The notes beneath the pieces were generated by a model. That model had not been told where the DNA came from. It saw nothing but the letters and a program-made list of their open reading frames with translations, and made no database searches. From positions 124,001 to 188,000 of the forward strand of contig NZ_JBHUGH010000005.1 of the NCBI RefSeq assembly GCF_042681825.1: a stretch of 64,000 bases of DNA, in the 5' to 3' direction. A program made the translations under genes and the position numbers. This document shows, in pieces, positions 17,346 through 25,133 of the stretch (positions are counted from its first letter, which is position 1; each line of letters starts with the position of its first letter). The DNA is from Halodurantibacterium flavum. GTDB lineage: Bacteria; Pseudomonadota; Alphaproteobacteria; Rhodobacterales; Rhodobacteraceae.

Positions 17346-18667
17346 GCCGCTTCCCCGATGCTGCCAGAGAGCATCTCGCGCGCGAGCCCTCCGAGGCCGT
17401 CCATCCGGAGCCGGACATTGAGCCCGTTCGTGCCGACGCCCACGCGCTCGACCAGCAGTGCCACGATGCGGGCCTGCTCGGCGGGGAAGAATTCGTCCCA
17501 CAGTGGATCAAGTCTCTGCAGCGCCGAGCGAGCGTCAGCCTCGGTGATGTCGGCAGCGTGAGCGCGGGCGGACTTCCATGTCCCCGCAACGATCTCGGGC
17601 TGGCGGAACACGGCGCGGAGTTGGTCGATCACGGCGGCTTCGATCTCGCCCGCAGGCACGCGGCCGACCGGGCACGCCCCAGCGCCATGCTTCAGCACCG
17701 TCTGGCTCACATAGTAGCGGTAGAGCCTGTCGCCCTTGCGGGTATGGGTCGGCGAGAACGCCGCACCGTCTGGGCCGTAGAGCAGCCCTTTCAGCAGCGC
17801 GGGCGTGTCGGCCCGGGTCCGGGCAGCGCGCTTTCGGGGACTTTCCTGCAGGATGGTGTGAACCCGGTCCCACATCTCGCGGTCGATGATGGCCTCATGC
17901 TCGCCGGGGTAGCTGTCGCCCTTGTGGACCGCCTCGCCGATGTAGGCGCGGTTGCTGAGCATCCGGTAGATGTACTTCTTGTCGATTCGGTTGCCGCGCG
18001 GCGTCCGGATGCCGCGCGCGCCGACTTCCCGCGCCAATTCCGTGCAGGATCCGATGTCGAGGAATCGAGCGAAGATCCAGCGGACGTGCGCGGCGGCTTC
18101 CTCGTCCACCAGCAGTTTGCGGTTTTCCACCCGGTAGCCGAAGGGCGGCACGCCCCCCATCCACATACCCTTCTTCCGGCTGGCGGCGACCTTGTCGCGG
18201 ATGCGCTCGGCCGTCACCTCACGCTCGAACTGGGCGAACGACAGCAGGATGTTCAGCGTCAGCCGCCCCATCGACGTGGTTGTGTTGAACGACTGCGTGA
18301 CCGAGACGAAAGTCACCCTATTCCGGTCGAACACCTCGACCAGCTTGGCGAAGTCGGCGAGCGAGCGGCTGAGGCGGTCGATCTTGTACACCACGACTAC
18401 ATCCACCAGCCCGTCCTCGATGTCCTCCAGCAGCCGCTTCAGGCCGGGGCGTTCCAGGGTGCCGCCCGAGATCCCGCCGTCGTCATACTGATCGCGGACA
18501 AGAACCCAGCCCTCAGACCGCTGGCTGGCGATGTACGCCTCGCAGGCTTCGCGTTGGGCATGGAGGCTGTTGAATTCCTGCTCCAGCCCTTCCTCGGAGG
18601 ATTTGCGTGTGTAGACCGCGCAGCGCAGCTTGCGGACGACCTTCGATTTCTCGGGCGGCTTCGTCAT
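17342..18667 (-). CDS. Large serine site-specific recombinase (phage integrase)
   Basis: This 441-aa recombinase integrates and excises the prophage by double-strand cleavage. The resolvase domain begins RCAVYTRKSSEEGLEQEFNSL, with Ser23 the probable nucleophile. It continues with YDDGGISGGTLERPGL and KIDRLSRSLADF. A Recombinase domain follows (GVPPFGY, then IYRMLSNRAYIGE). The zinc-ribbon region, usually with paired CxxC, is degenerate (LLYGPDGAAFSPTHT, with one later Cys). Start and stop overlap neighbours by ATGA on both sides. The frame is open 52 codons upstream, but that extension is inside the DUF2924 gene. Confidence 0.93.
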   Translation of the reverse strand: MTKPPEKSKVVRKLRCAVYTRKSSEEGLEQEFNSLHAQREACEAYIASQRSEGWVLVRDQYDDGGISGGTLERPGLKRLLEDIEDGLVDVVVVYKIDRLSRSLADFAKLVEVFDRNRVTFVSVTQSFNTTTSMGRLTLNILLSFAQFEREVTAERIRDKVAASRKKGMWMGGVPPFGYRVENRKLLVDEEAAAHVRWIFARFLDIGSCTELAREVGARGIRTPRGNRIDKKYIYRMLSNRAYIGEAVHKGDSYPGEHEAIIDREMWDRVHTILQESPRKRAARTRADTPALLKGLLYGPDGAAFSPTHTRKGDRLYRYYVSQTVLKHGAGACPVGRVPAGEIEAAVIDQLRAVFRQPEIVAGTWKSARAHAADITEADARSALQRLDPLWDEFFPAEQARIVALLVERVGVGTNGLNVRLRMDGLGGLAREMLSGSIGEAA

Positions 18668-19119
18668 GTCCGCCCCCTGTGGTTCTTGAGACCGAAGAAG
18701 GTCCATCCGTTCCAGCGCGTGCCGGTGATGGCGCGGGCGATGGCTGACAGCGACTTGTACGGCCGCCCCTGCCATTCGAAGCCATCGGCGGTGACAGTGA
18801 CGATCTGCTCGACGCCCTGCCATTCGCGCAGCAGCCGCGTGCCGGTGATCGGGCGGTCGCGATCGGCGCGGATGCTGCGCTTCCTCTTGTCGCCGCCGTC
18901 CAGTTCCTCGCCCAGCCGCTCAAGGCGCCGGATCGTCTCCGGCTTCAGCCCGCCATAGGCGAGTTCCTGGATGCGATAAGCGATGCGGCTTTCGAGATAG
19001 CGGCGGTTGAACGGCGGCGGCTCGCTGTCGAACAGGTCGCGCCACTGTTTCTTCAGGTCGGGCGTCGGCGTTGTCTTCAGCGCGGCCAGGCGCGCGGGGA
19101 TGGGATCGGGCTTGTTCAT
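18664..19119 (-). CDS. DUF2924 protein
   Basis: This 151-aa basic protein shows the DUF2924 pattern: LKKQWRDLFDSEPPPFNRRYLESRIAYR near the N terminus, then PITGTRLLREWQGVEQIV and the C-terminal GWTFFGLKNHRGR. This family is regularly found directly beside serine recombinases in alphaproteobacterial phages and elements. Its role is unknown; DNA binding or recombination control is plausible. It overlaps the recombinase start and the small gene upstream by four bases each. The ATG at 19119 has a GGAG-like ribosome site and excludes an implausible upstream extension. Confidence 0.82.
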   Translation of the reverse strand: MNKPDPIPARLAALKTTPTPDLKKQWRDLFDSEPPPFNRRYLESRIAYRIQELAYGGLKPETIRRLERLGEELDGGDKRKRSIRADRDRPITGTRLLREWQGVEQIVTVTADGFEWQGRPYKSLSAIARAITGTRWNGWTFFGLKNHRGRT

Positions 19120-19319
19120 GCATTTCTCCGTTGAGTTGGAGTTGCATGACGGCATTGGTCGGGCGGATAGTGTAGGCAACGTTCTCCGGTATCGTCAGAT
19201 ACTTCGCCCCCATCCCGCATCCGCAACCGAACCAGCCCGAGCGCAAGCAGGCCGCACAGTTCGGCGCGGCGCTCAGCGGCGCTCATCTGGTCGGGAGGGA
19301 GCGGGTTCGGGCGTTTCAT
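19116..19319 (-). CDS. Small hypothetical protein, first gene of recombinase operon
   Basis: This 67-aa protein is rich in Arg and Cys/His (AAERRAELCGLLALGLVRLRM). It overlaps the DUF2924 gene by ATGA, which supports translation. No family was recognised; small ORFs of this kind precede DUF2924 in related elements. The operon promoter should lie in 19320-19509, shared divergently with the 749-aa gene. Confidence 0.6.
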   Translation of the reverse strand: MKRPNPLPPDQMSAAERRAELCGLLALGLVRLRMRDGGEVSDDTGERCLHYPPDQCRHATPTQRRNA

Positions 19320-19509
19320 GTTTCGGTGGCCATAATCGATGGTGTGCTACCGATCAAAAGCCACCCAGCTGCCTGGGACGGGACATCTCAAAGGAACGGG
19401 ATGCAGAAATGCGAACAGGGAGAGAACATCAGGGCTTGCCGATCACGGATTTGTCCATGATTATCGCAGGTTGAATCAATCGAGAGCAGTAGTTCATTGA
19501 GGTGAGTTT

Positions 19510-21759
19510 ATGGCGCGCAAAGCATCCCCGATCGGTCCGCATGTTCTGGCGCTGATCGAGGATGCGCGCGTAGACCTCGCCCGGGCTGCCCTCGCGGTGC
19601 GAGAGGGCGACAACGAGCCGGATTTCAAGCTGCCCGAGGACGTTCCCGACCTCGCCGACGAAGAAGGAGTAGAGGCGTTTCGGCAAGCGCTTGTGGAGAC
19701 GCTGTCGGACTTCGACCGCGATGACCTGCGGCCTGCGGAGCAGAGATCACGAAGGATCCGAGCCCTCGCCGAGAAAAAGGGCGTCACCTCTCTCACCACC
19801 ATTGTCCAGCAACAGCTCGACAACACCCGGTCGCAGGAGTTTCACCGACAACCGGATGAACTGTGCAGAAGCATCTGGGCCTATCTCCATGAACGCGAGA
19901 CCTTCGAGGATGCGGAGAGCTTTCACTTCGCCCGACAGTTCCGCGACCACGGCAAACTCTACGACGCCTTCGAGGTCGAACTGGAGAACCAGGTAGCCCT
20001 CGACGCGGCGGCCATCGACGAAAAGGCGCTGGCGTCCAAGATCAAGGGCATGCTCGAGCTGAAGCCCGAGATATCCTGCACGGTCAAGGCGCTCGATCTG
20101 CCTGCCACCGATACGCACCCTGCGTCCATCATGCTGATCGTCCGGCACGGCGGCCCGCTTTCGAGCGTCTACGATCACCGGCAAGACGGACGGCGGGGAA
20201 CCATCTACTACCGCCCGCCGAACGAGGCGACGCTGATCTACACGCCCTCGATGCGGCAGATCGAGGTCTGCGCGGACAGCCCCGTGGTGCGCCAGACGGT
20301 CAGCGACTCCTTCGCCGAAGTTGCGCTCGGTCACGACATCTCCCAGAAGCCGCTGACCTGGAAGCGCTATAATCTCTCGCGCTTTCGCTCTTCGCTTCTC
20401 CTGCAGCCCCCTGAGATCGAAGGGTATGCGTTCGAGTTCGCGCGCGTCATCGAAGCCGAGATCCGGCTGGGAACTTGGCGCCGCAAGCTTCAGCTCAAGG
20501 TGACGGTCGACGATGACATCCAGGAGGTTGCCGACCGATATCTCGGGGCGCGGAACATCTTTCGGCGCGCCGAAGCGTTCAGCCGGATCACCATCGCGGT
20601 GGCCTACAACCTGATCGGCGATGAGAAGCAGCGGACGCTCAATATCACCATTGCAGGCACGAAGAGCTGCAACCTGCAGAGCAAGCCCGATCCGGAGGAA
20701 CGCAGCCTCGGCTTCGCGCTACTCAAGGAATGGGGAATCCTGAGCGCGTTCAGGCAGATCGCGCATGATGACCTTCGCGCGATATTCCCCCAGCTTGTTC
20801 AACTCCACGACCGCATCGAGGACGAGGTCAGCGGAAGTTATCTGCTGGAACTCGGGCTTGACCCGAAGCGTCTGATCGAAGGTGGCCTGCTCGAACGCTG
20901 CGACCGTCAGGATGTGGTTCTCATCGAGGACGACGACGTCGATGGGGAAGGCGCCGTCAAACCATCAGTGACCCAAGGCATGGTAAAGGCTGTCGGTCCT
21001 TTCGGCGAAGATGTCGGCAAGCGCCCCGCGTCGGATGTCGAGATGTTCGCGGTCAACGCTCAGTGGCTTCACGAGACGCTCATGCGCCTGATGAAGCCGC
21101 TGCTGAGCAAGCGGGCGGCCCAGATCCTGGACCCGGACCTGACCCTCGTCGGCGCGATCCAGATCGATGAGGCAGATGTGCCCGTCTATTTCGCCCGGCG
21201 GCTCAATGATCCCAACGCGGCGCAGAGACTGGATCTGATGTTGCGCGCGCGGGACACCGCTGGGGTGGGCATCGTCTTCGCCGCGAGCGAAGAGATGCCG
21301 TCACATCTTGGGCCGAACGTCGTCATGCCGCTGCTGTCCCATCTCGCATCGGCTGACGAGGAAATGCTGTTTGCGCGCGGCGGAATAGAACTCGCGTACC
21401 GAGACGGTCTTTCACTCGCACGCGGGGGCGTGTCGCCGCGGGTGGTTCGGACAGGCAAGCAGTCCGGCACGCTGTTCATTCCTGGCAGGGAGCCGCTTCA
21501 CCTCGCTGGGAACGATCAACTTACAATCTTCGAGCGCCTGGTGGTCGCAGCCGCGAAAGGCAGTCCCGACGTTCAGGTAAAGGCGCTGATGGAAGGCTTC
21601 GAGTCCAGAAGCCCCCAGCAGGCGTTCCGGAAGGAGACCTGGGACAGCATCCGGGACGTCTATATCGGCAAGGGTGCGAAGAACGGATATTGGCGACTGC
21701 TACTCATTGCGCAGCCAACCGAAGCCGTGGCCGAGCCAACCGAGGAAGTGACCGTCTAA
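19510..21759 (+). CDS. Large orphan protein of the prophage early region
   Basis: This 749-aa protein with normal codon use is preceded by GAGGTGAGTTT. I recognise no domain. It appears soluble, without signal peptide, transmembrane segment or P-loop. The N-terminal 100 residues are acidic and helical. The middle is alpha/beta (SIMLIVRHGGPLSSVYD, GTIYYRPPNEATLIYT). An acidic linker VVLIEDDDVDGEGA precedes the C-terminal half, which has FVAASEEM-like strands and ends KNGYWRLLLIAQP. It is divergent from the recombinase operon, a slot used by phages for lysogeny or superinfection-exclusion cargo. The function is not known. Confidence 0.75.
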   Translation: MARKASPIGPHVLALIEDARVDLARAALAVREGDNEPDFKLPEDVPDLADEEGVEAFRQALVETLSDFDRDDLRPAEQRSRRIRALAEKKGVTSLTTIVQQQLDNTRSQEFHRQPDELCRSIWAYLHERETFEDAESFHFARQFRDHGKLYDAFEVELENQVALDAAAIDEKALASKIKGMLELKPEISCTVKALDLPATDTHPASIMLIVRHGGPLSSVYDHRQDGRRGTIYYRPPNEATLIYTPSMRQIEVCADSPVVRQTVSDSFAEVALGHDISQKPLTWKRYNLSRFRSSLLLQPPEIEGYAFEFARVIEAEIRLGTWRRKLQLKVTVDDDIQEVADRYLGARNIFRRAEAFSRITIAVAYNLIGDEKQRTLNITIAGTKSCNLQSKPDPEERSLGFALLKEWGILSAFRQIAHDDLRAIFPQLVQLHDRIEDEVSGSYLLELGLDPKRLIEGGLLERCDRQDVVLIEDDDVDGEGAVKPSVTQGMVKAVGPFGEDVGKRPASDVEMFAVNAQWLHETLMRLMKPLLSKRAAQILDPDLTLVGAIQIDEADVPVYFARRLNDPNAAQRLDLMLRARDTAGVGIVFAASEEMPSHLGPNVVMPLLSHLASADEEMLFARGGIELAYRDGLSLARGGVSPRVVRTGKQSGTLFIPGREPLHLAGNDQLTIFERLVVAAAKGSPDVQVKALMEGFESRSPQQAFRKETWDSIRDVYIGKGAKNGYWRLLLIAQPTEAVAEPTEEVTV

Positions 21760-21793
21760 CAGCGGTCTAACATGCGGCGGGAGACGGTCTAAC
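21752..21793. repeat. Three copies of (C/G)GTCTAAC
   Basis: CCGTCTAAC (21752-21760), CGGTCTAAC (21763-21771) and CGGTCTAAC (21785-21793) occur within 42 bp. The first overlaps the stop codon of the 749-aa gene. Spacings are 11 and 22 bp, about one and two helical turns, suggesting a protein-binding cluster. Confidence 0.55.
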
Positions 21794-21837
21794 AAAACGC
21801 TGATTACTGGAAGGGCTCCACATAGAGGAGCACTTCC

Positions 21838-22083
21838 ATGCCGACTCCCTTTCCCTCGCGCCAGGCAGCCCCGACGAGCTGGTCCGGCGACGCGACGACC
21901 AAACCCACCACCTCCAACTCGGAATGGCGCTGCACGCGCTGTGACAAGCTGCTCGGCGTCTGCCGGGACGGCCGCATGCACCTGCGCTTCGCGCGGGGGC
22001 ACGAGTATTTCGTGGGCTTCCCGGTTCAGGCCACCTGCCGCGGCTGCGGCACGCTGAACCACGCGACCGCGCCCGCGCGCTGA
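21838..22083 (+). CDS. Mu Com-like zinc-finger protein
   Basis: This 81-aa protein has two CxxC pairs (Cys32/35 and Cys67/70) in the pattern RCTRCDKLLG...TCRGCGTLN, matching the Com family (PF10122). In phage Mu, Com binds mRNA and activates translation of the mom DNA-modification gene. No mom gene was recognised nearby, so the target here is unknown. It is preceded by an AGGAGCACTTCC ribosome site and followed by the sigma-like gene. Confidence 0.75.
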   Translation: MPTPFPSRQAAPTSWSGDATTKPTTSNSEWRCTRCDKLLGVCRDGRMHLRFARGHEYFVGFPVQATCRGCGTLNHATAPAR

Positions 22084-22182
22084 CGCGCGCATTCACCCAC
22101 CCCCCTGAAATCGCAGAGACGCGCGACGTCCTGACCTGGCCACGAGAAGGCGCCGGACGCCTGGCCGCAAGGCAGGCGTCCG

Positions 22183-22905
22183 ATGTCCTTCGCGTGGCAC
22201 GAGATCCGTGATCACCTCATGCATTCATCCACGAACCTTCACTTCCAGCGCAGTTTCGACGCCGTCAGGCGTGCGCAGGCCGCCCTCGCACCGTTCCGGG
22301 ATCCGGCGGCCCTGCTGGATGGGCTGCACCGCACGCCCGGCGATCAGGGCCAGAAGAACGTGATCCTTTCCGCGCTCGTCAGGGCGGCGCAGGGCAATGG
22401 GCCCGCGTCCGACTGCGCCCTGACGCTGCTGTTGCTGGCACTCTGGCCCGGCCTCGACGCCATCCGGCGCCGGTCGATCTGGCGCAGGATCGGCACCGCC
22501 GACGAGGTCGCATCCGATGTTCTGGCGCGCACCACCGAGGCTGTCCGCGGCCTCGACCTCGGGCGTGTCAACTGGATCGCGGCCACAGTGCTGCGGAATG
22601 TCGAGCGCGACATGATCCGCGTGCGCCAGCGCGACCAGACACGCGAACATCTCGCCAGCGGCGCCGATCCCGACGAGGTGGCGGACAGCGGTGACAGCGG
22701 GATCGGCGCGGCCGGGTACGCACGGCTGAACGGCGCCGTGCGGAAGCTGCTCGGCGACGACGCCCTTCTCGTGATCCGCGTGGCGATCGAGGGTTTCTCG
22801 CAAGCCGAGGTCGCCGTCGAACTGGGGCTGACCGAGGCCGCCGCTCGCAAGCGGTACCAGCGCGCGATGCGCCGACTGAACGACGCCCTCGATGAAATCT
22901 CCTGA
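22183..22905 (+). CDS. Sigma-70-like / HTH regulator of the prophage
   Basis: This protein of up to 240 aa (a shorter start at 22219 is possible) has a helical N terminus and WIAATVLRNVERDMIRVRQRDQ, resembling sigma region 2. The C-terminal region-4-like HTH is FSQAEVAVELGLTEAAARKRYQRAMRRL. It may redirect host RNA polymerase to phage promoters or act as a DNA-binding regulator. It precedes the replication genes, the position expected for an early-to-middle switch. The sigma assignment is moderately secure, its target unknown. Confidence 0.7.
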   Translation: MSFAWHEIRDHLMHSSTNLHFQRSFDAVRRAQAALAPFRDPAALLDGLHRTPGDQGQKNVILSALVRAAQGNGPASDCALTLLLLALWPGLDAIRRRSIWRRIGTADEVASDVLARTTEAVRGLDLGRVNWIAATVLRNVERDMIRVRQRDQTREHLASGADPDEVADSGDSGIGAAGYARLNGAVRKLLGDDALLVIRVAIEGFSQAEVAVELGLTEAAARKRYQRAMRRLNDALDEIS

Positions 22906-22910
22906 ACCGA

Positions 22911-22989
22911 TGTCCCGATCCGGTCCCGCCGGTGGCTTTTCCCATTCGAGCGCCCCGAGCGCCTTCCCTCCAACCGAAAGCAGACACGC
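22911..22989 (+). repeat. Duplicated leader, copy 1
   Basis: This 79-nt leader starts TGTCCCGATCCGGTC, has CCGG..CCGG self-complementarity and GGTGGCTTTTCCC, and ends just before the ATG at 22990. It is closely similar along its length to 24415-24495. Confidence 0.7.
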
Positions 22990-23184
22990 ATGAACCGCAC
23001 TGCCGATCTGTCGCTCGAGGATTTCAGGCGTCTCCCGGGGCTCTATCGCCGCTGGGAACTGACCGAGGTCTGCGAGCCCAACCGCAACTATCAGATCGAG
23101 GACGCCGGCGCCCATGCCGACGGGACGCCGCTGTTGGCGATCTACGTCGCCGAGCCCGCGCCCGACGTCCGCGAGGTCGCCTGA
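22990..23184 (+). CDS. Small hypothetical phage protein
   Basis: This 64-aa acidic protein contains LEDFRRLPGLYRRWELTEVCEPNRNYQIED. No family was recognised. It follows the first duplicated leader, so it is probably translated under its control. Its TGA overlaps an ATG of the next frame (TGATG at 23182-23186), supporting an operon. Confidence 0.65.
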   Translation: MNRTADLSLEDFRRLPGLYRRWELTEVCEPNRNYQIEDAGAHADGTPLLAIYVAEPAPDVREVA

Positions 23185-23222
23185 TGCGCCTCCTCGATCA
23201 CATCATCCCACGGAGAAAAGCC

Positions 23223-23519
23223 ATGCCGGACCAGCCGGACGACATCACCCGTCTTCGCAAGGCGAGCTACGCCCTCGAAGACCTCCCCGAAACCATCGCC
23301 CTCCTGCAGCGCCCCGGTGACGAGCCGCGCGAGCCGCTGCCGGTCGTCGATGCGACCGTCGACGAGATCGCCTTCGCCATCGTGGAGGCGGAGCGGGAGA
23401 GTACGGCCGCCTACCGCCGCGCCGACGCGCTGAAGCGGCTCTACAAGCTCGCCCGCGAGGCGGGGTGCATCGGTGCCGACCGCGCCGCCACGGCGGTGAT
23501 GAATAGGGAGGGCCGCTGA
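23223..23519 (+). CDS. Small hypothetical phage protein
   Basis: This 98-aa helical protein begins MPDQPDDITRLRKASYALEDLPET and ends with VIEAERESTAAYRRADALKRLYKLAREAG-like helices. The ATG at 23223 has GGAGAAAAGCC upstream and is preferred; a start at 23184 would add 13 residues and overlap the previous stop. Its last base is the first base of the next ATG (TGATG), so it is coupled to the Sak4-like gene. The function is unknown. Confidence 0.65.
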   Translation: MPDQPDDITRLRKASYALEDLPETIALLQRPGDEPREPLPVVDATVDEIAFAIVEAERESTAAYRRADALKRLYKLAREAGCIGADRAATAVMNREGR

Positions 23520-24394
23520 TGGCCCTTCCCATCATCGGCGCCGACGAACGGCTCGCGCAGCGCAAGGGCATCAAGGGCGTCATCTTCGGCCGGTCCGGCA
23601 TCGGCAAGACCAGCCTGCTCTGGACGCTGAACGCCTCGACCACGCTCTTCCTCGACCTCGAGGCCGGGGATCTGGCAGTCGAGGGGCTGGAGATCGACAC
23701 GCTCCGGCCCCGCACCTGGAAGGAATGCCGCGACTTCGCGGTGTTCATCGGCGGACCGAACCCGGCGCTGCGCGAGGACCAGCCCTACAGCCAGGCGCAT
23801 TTCGACGAGGTCTGCGGGCGCTACGGCGATCCGGCGGTGATCGGAAAATACGAGACCGTCTTCATCGACTCGATCACCGTGGCCGGTCGTCTCTGCTTCC
23901 AATGGTGCCGCGGCCAGCCCGAGGCCTTCTCCGAGAAGACCGGCAAGCCCGACATCCGCGGCGCCTACGGGCTGCACGGCCGCGAGATGATCGGCTGGCT
24001 GACCCACCTGCAGCACACGCGCGGAAAGCACGTCTGGTTCGTGGGCATCCTCGACGAGCGGCTCGACGACTTCAATCGCAAGGTCTTCCAGCCGCAGATC
24101 GACGGCTCGAAGACCGGTCTGGAACTGCCGGGGATCGTCGATCAGGTCATCACCATGGCCGACATCCCGGACCCGGGCGGCCAGCCGCAGCGCGCCTTCG
24201 TCTGCCAGACGCTGAACCCCTGGGGCTATCCGGCCAAGGACCGCTCGGGCCGCCTCGACATGGTCGAGGCCCCGCATCTCGGGCGGCTGATGGAGAAGAT
24301 CCAGCGTCCCGCGGCGCCAGCCTCCGAACGCCTGACCTGGCCGCCGGTGACGCCCGCCGATCCCGCGCCCGCGCAGGAGCCCGGCCATGGCTGA
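23519..24394 (+). CDS. Phage ATPase, Sak4/AAA_24-like recombinase
   Basis: This 291-aa RecA-fold ATPase has Walker A GRSGIGKTS (24-32) and a Walker B strand YETVFIDS (111-118). It is followed by EMIGWLTHLQHTRGKHVWFVGI and a conserved QPQIDGSKTGLELPGIVDQV. This is the layout of phage AAA_24/Sak4 proteins, which bind single-stranded DNA and anneal homologous strands with a phage SSB-like partner. The next gene fits that partner. The single-strand-annealing role is inferred. Confidence 0.75.
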   Translation: MALPIIGADERLAQRKGIKGVIFGRSGIGKTSLLWTLNASTTLFLDLEAGDLAVEGLEIDTLRPRTWKECRDFAVFIGGPNPALREDQPYSQAHFDEVCGRYGDPAVIGKYETVFIDSITVAGRLCFQWCRGQPEAFSEKTGKPDIRGAYGLHGREMIGWLTHLQHTRGKHVWFVGILDERLDDFNRKVFQPQIDGSKTGLELPGIVDQVITMADIPDPGGQPQRAFVCQTLNPWGYPAKDRSGRLDMVEAPHLGRLMEKIQRPAAPASERLTWPPVTPADPAPAQEPGHG

Positions 24395-24414
24395 GCGCCT
24401 CTCGCCACGCCCCG

Positions 24415-24495
24415 TGTCCCGATCCGGTCGCCGGGGTGGCTTTCCCCTATCGACGCCGCTGCGCGTCCCATCCTCCAACTGAAAGGAGCCGCGCA
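24415..24495 (+). repeat. Duplicated leader, copy 2
   Basis: This 81-nt leader starts TGTCCCGATCCGGTCG, then GGGGTGGCTTTCCCC, and ends AACTGAAAGGAGCCGCGCA before the ATG at 24496. It matches 22911-22989. Confidence 0.7.
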
Positions 24496-25119
24496 ATGTC
24501 CGGACCCTGGAACGACTTCAACTCCGCGCAATCCAATACCAACGTCATCCCGAAGGGCACCCTCGCCAAGGTGCGCCTGACGCTCCGCCCCGGCGGCTTC
24601 GACGACCCCTCGCAGGGCTGGACCGGCGGCTGGGCGCGCCGCGCCGCCACCGGCGCCGTCTATCTCGACGCCGAATACACGGTGCTCGAGGGGCCCTATG
24701 CCCGGCGCAAGGTCTGGTCGCTGATCGGCCTCTACAGCCCCAAGGGCCCGGACTGGGCCAACATGGGGCGCGGCCTGATCCGCGGCATCCTCAACTCGGC
24801 GCGCGGCGTGTCAGACAAGGACAACTCGCCCGAGGCGCAGGCCCGCCGCCGCATCAACGGCTTCGGTGATCTCGACGGCGTCGAGTTCATCGCCCGCATC
24901 GACATCGGCACCGACACCAACGGCGAGGACAAGAACGAGATCCGCGCCGCCGTCACGCCCGACCATCGCGATTACGCCGCGCTGATGGGCGCGGTCGCGC
25001 CGCAGTTCACCGCCGCCCTGGCGCAGGGCCACGCCCCGCAGCAGCTCACCACGGCCACCCAGCCCAGCCAGCCCGCGTCCGCCCCCGGCGCCGCCGGGCG
25101 GCCGAGCTGGGCGCAGTAA
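24496..25119 (+). CDS. Phage single-strand-binding-like / DUF669-like protein
   Basis: This 207-aa protein has a beta-rich core (KVRLTLRPGGFDDPS, YLDAEYTVLEGPYARRKVW) and DLDGVEFIARIDIGTD. It has a Gln/Pro/Ala-rich disordered C terminus ending RPSWAQ. The layout of compact fold plus flexible tail, placed right after a Sak4-like ATPase, suggests a DNA-binding partner in recombination. The family name is not certain. A strong GGAG ribosome site lies in the duplicated leader just upstream. Confidence 0.6.
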   Translation: MSGPWNDFNSAQSNTNVIPKGTLAKVRLTLRPGGFDDPSQGWTGGWARRAATGAVYLDAEYTVLEGPYARRKVWSLIGLYSPKGPDWANMGRGLIRGILNSARGVSDKDNSPEAQARRRINGFGDLDGVEFIARIDIGTDTNGEDKNEIRAAVTPDHRDYAALMGAVAPQFTAALAQGHAPQQLTTATQPSQPASAPGAAGRPSWAQ

Positions 25120-25133
25120 GGGGGAGACCGGCC

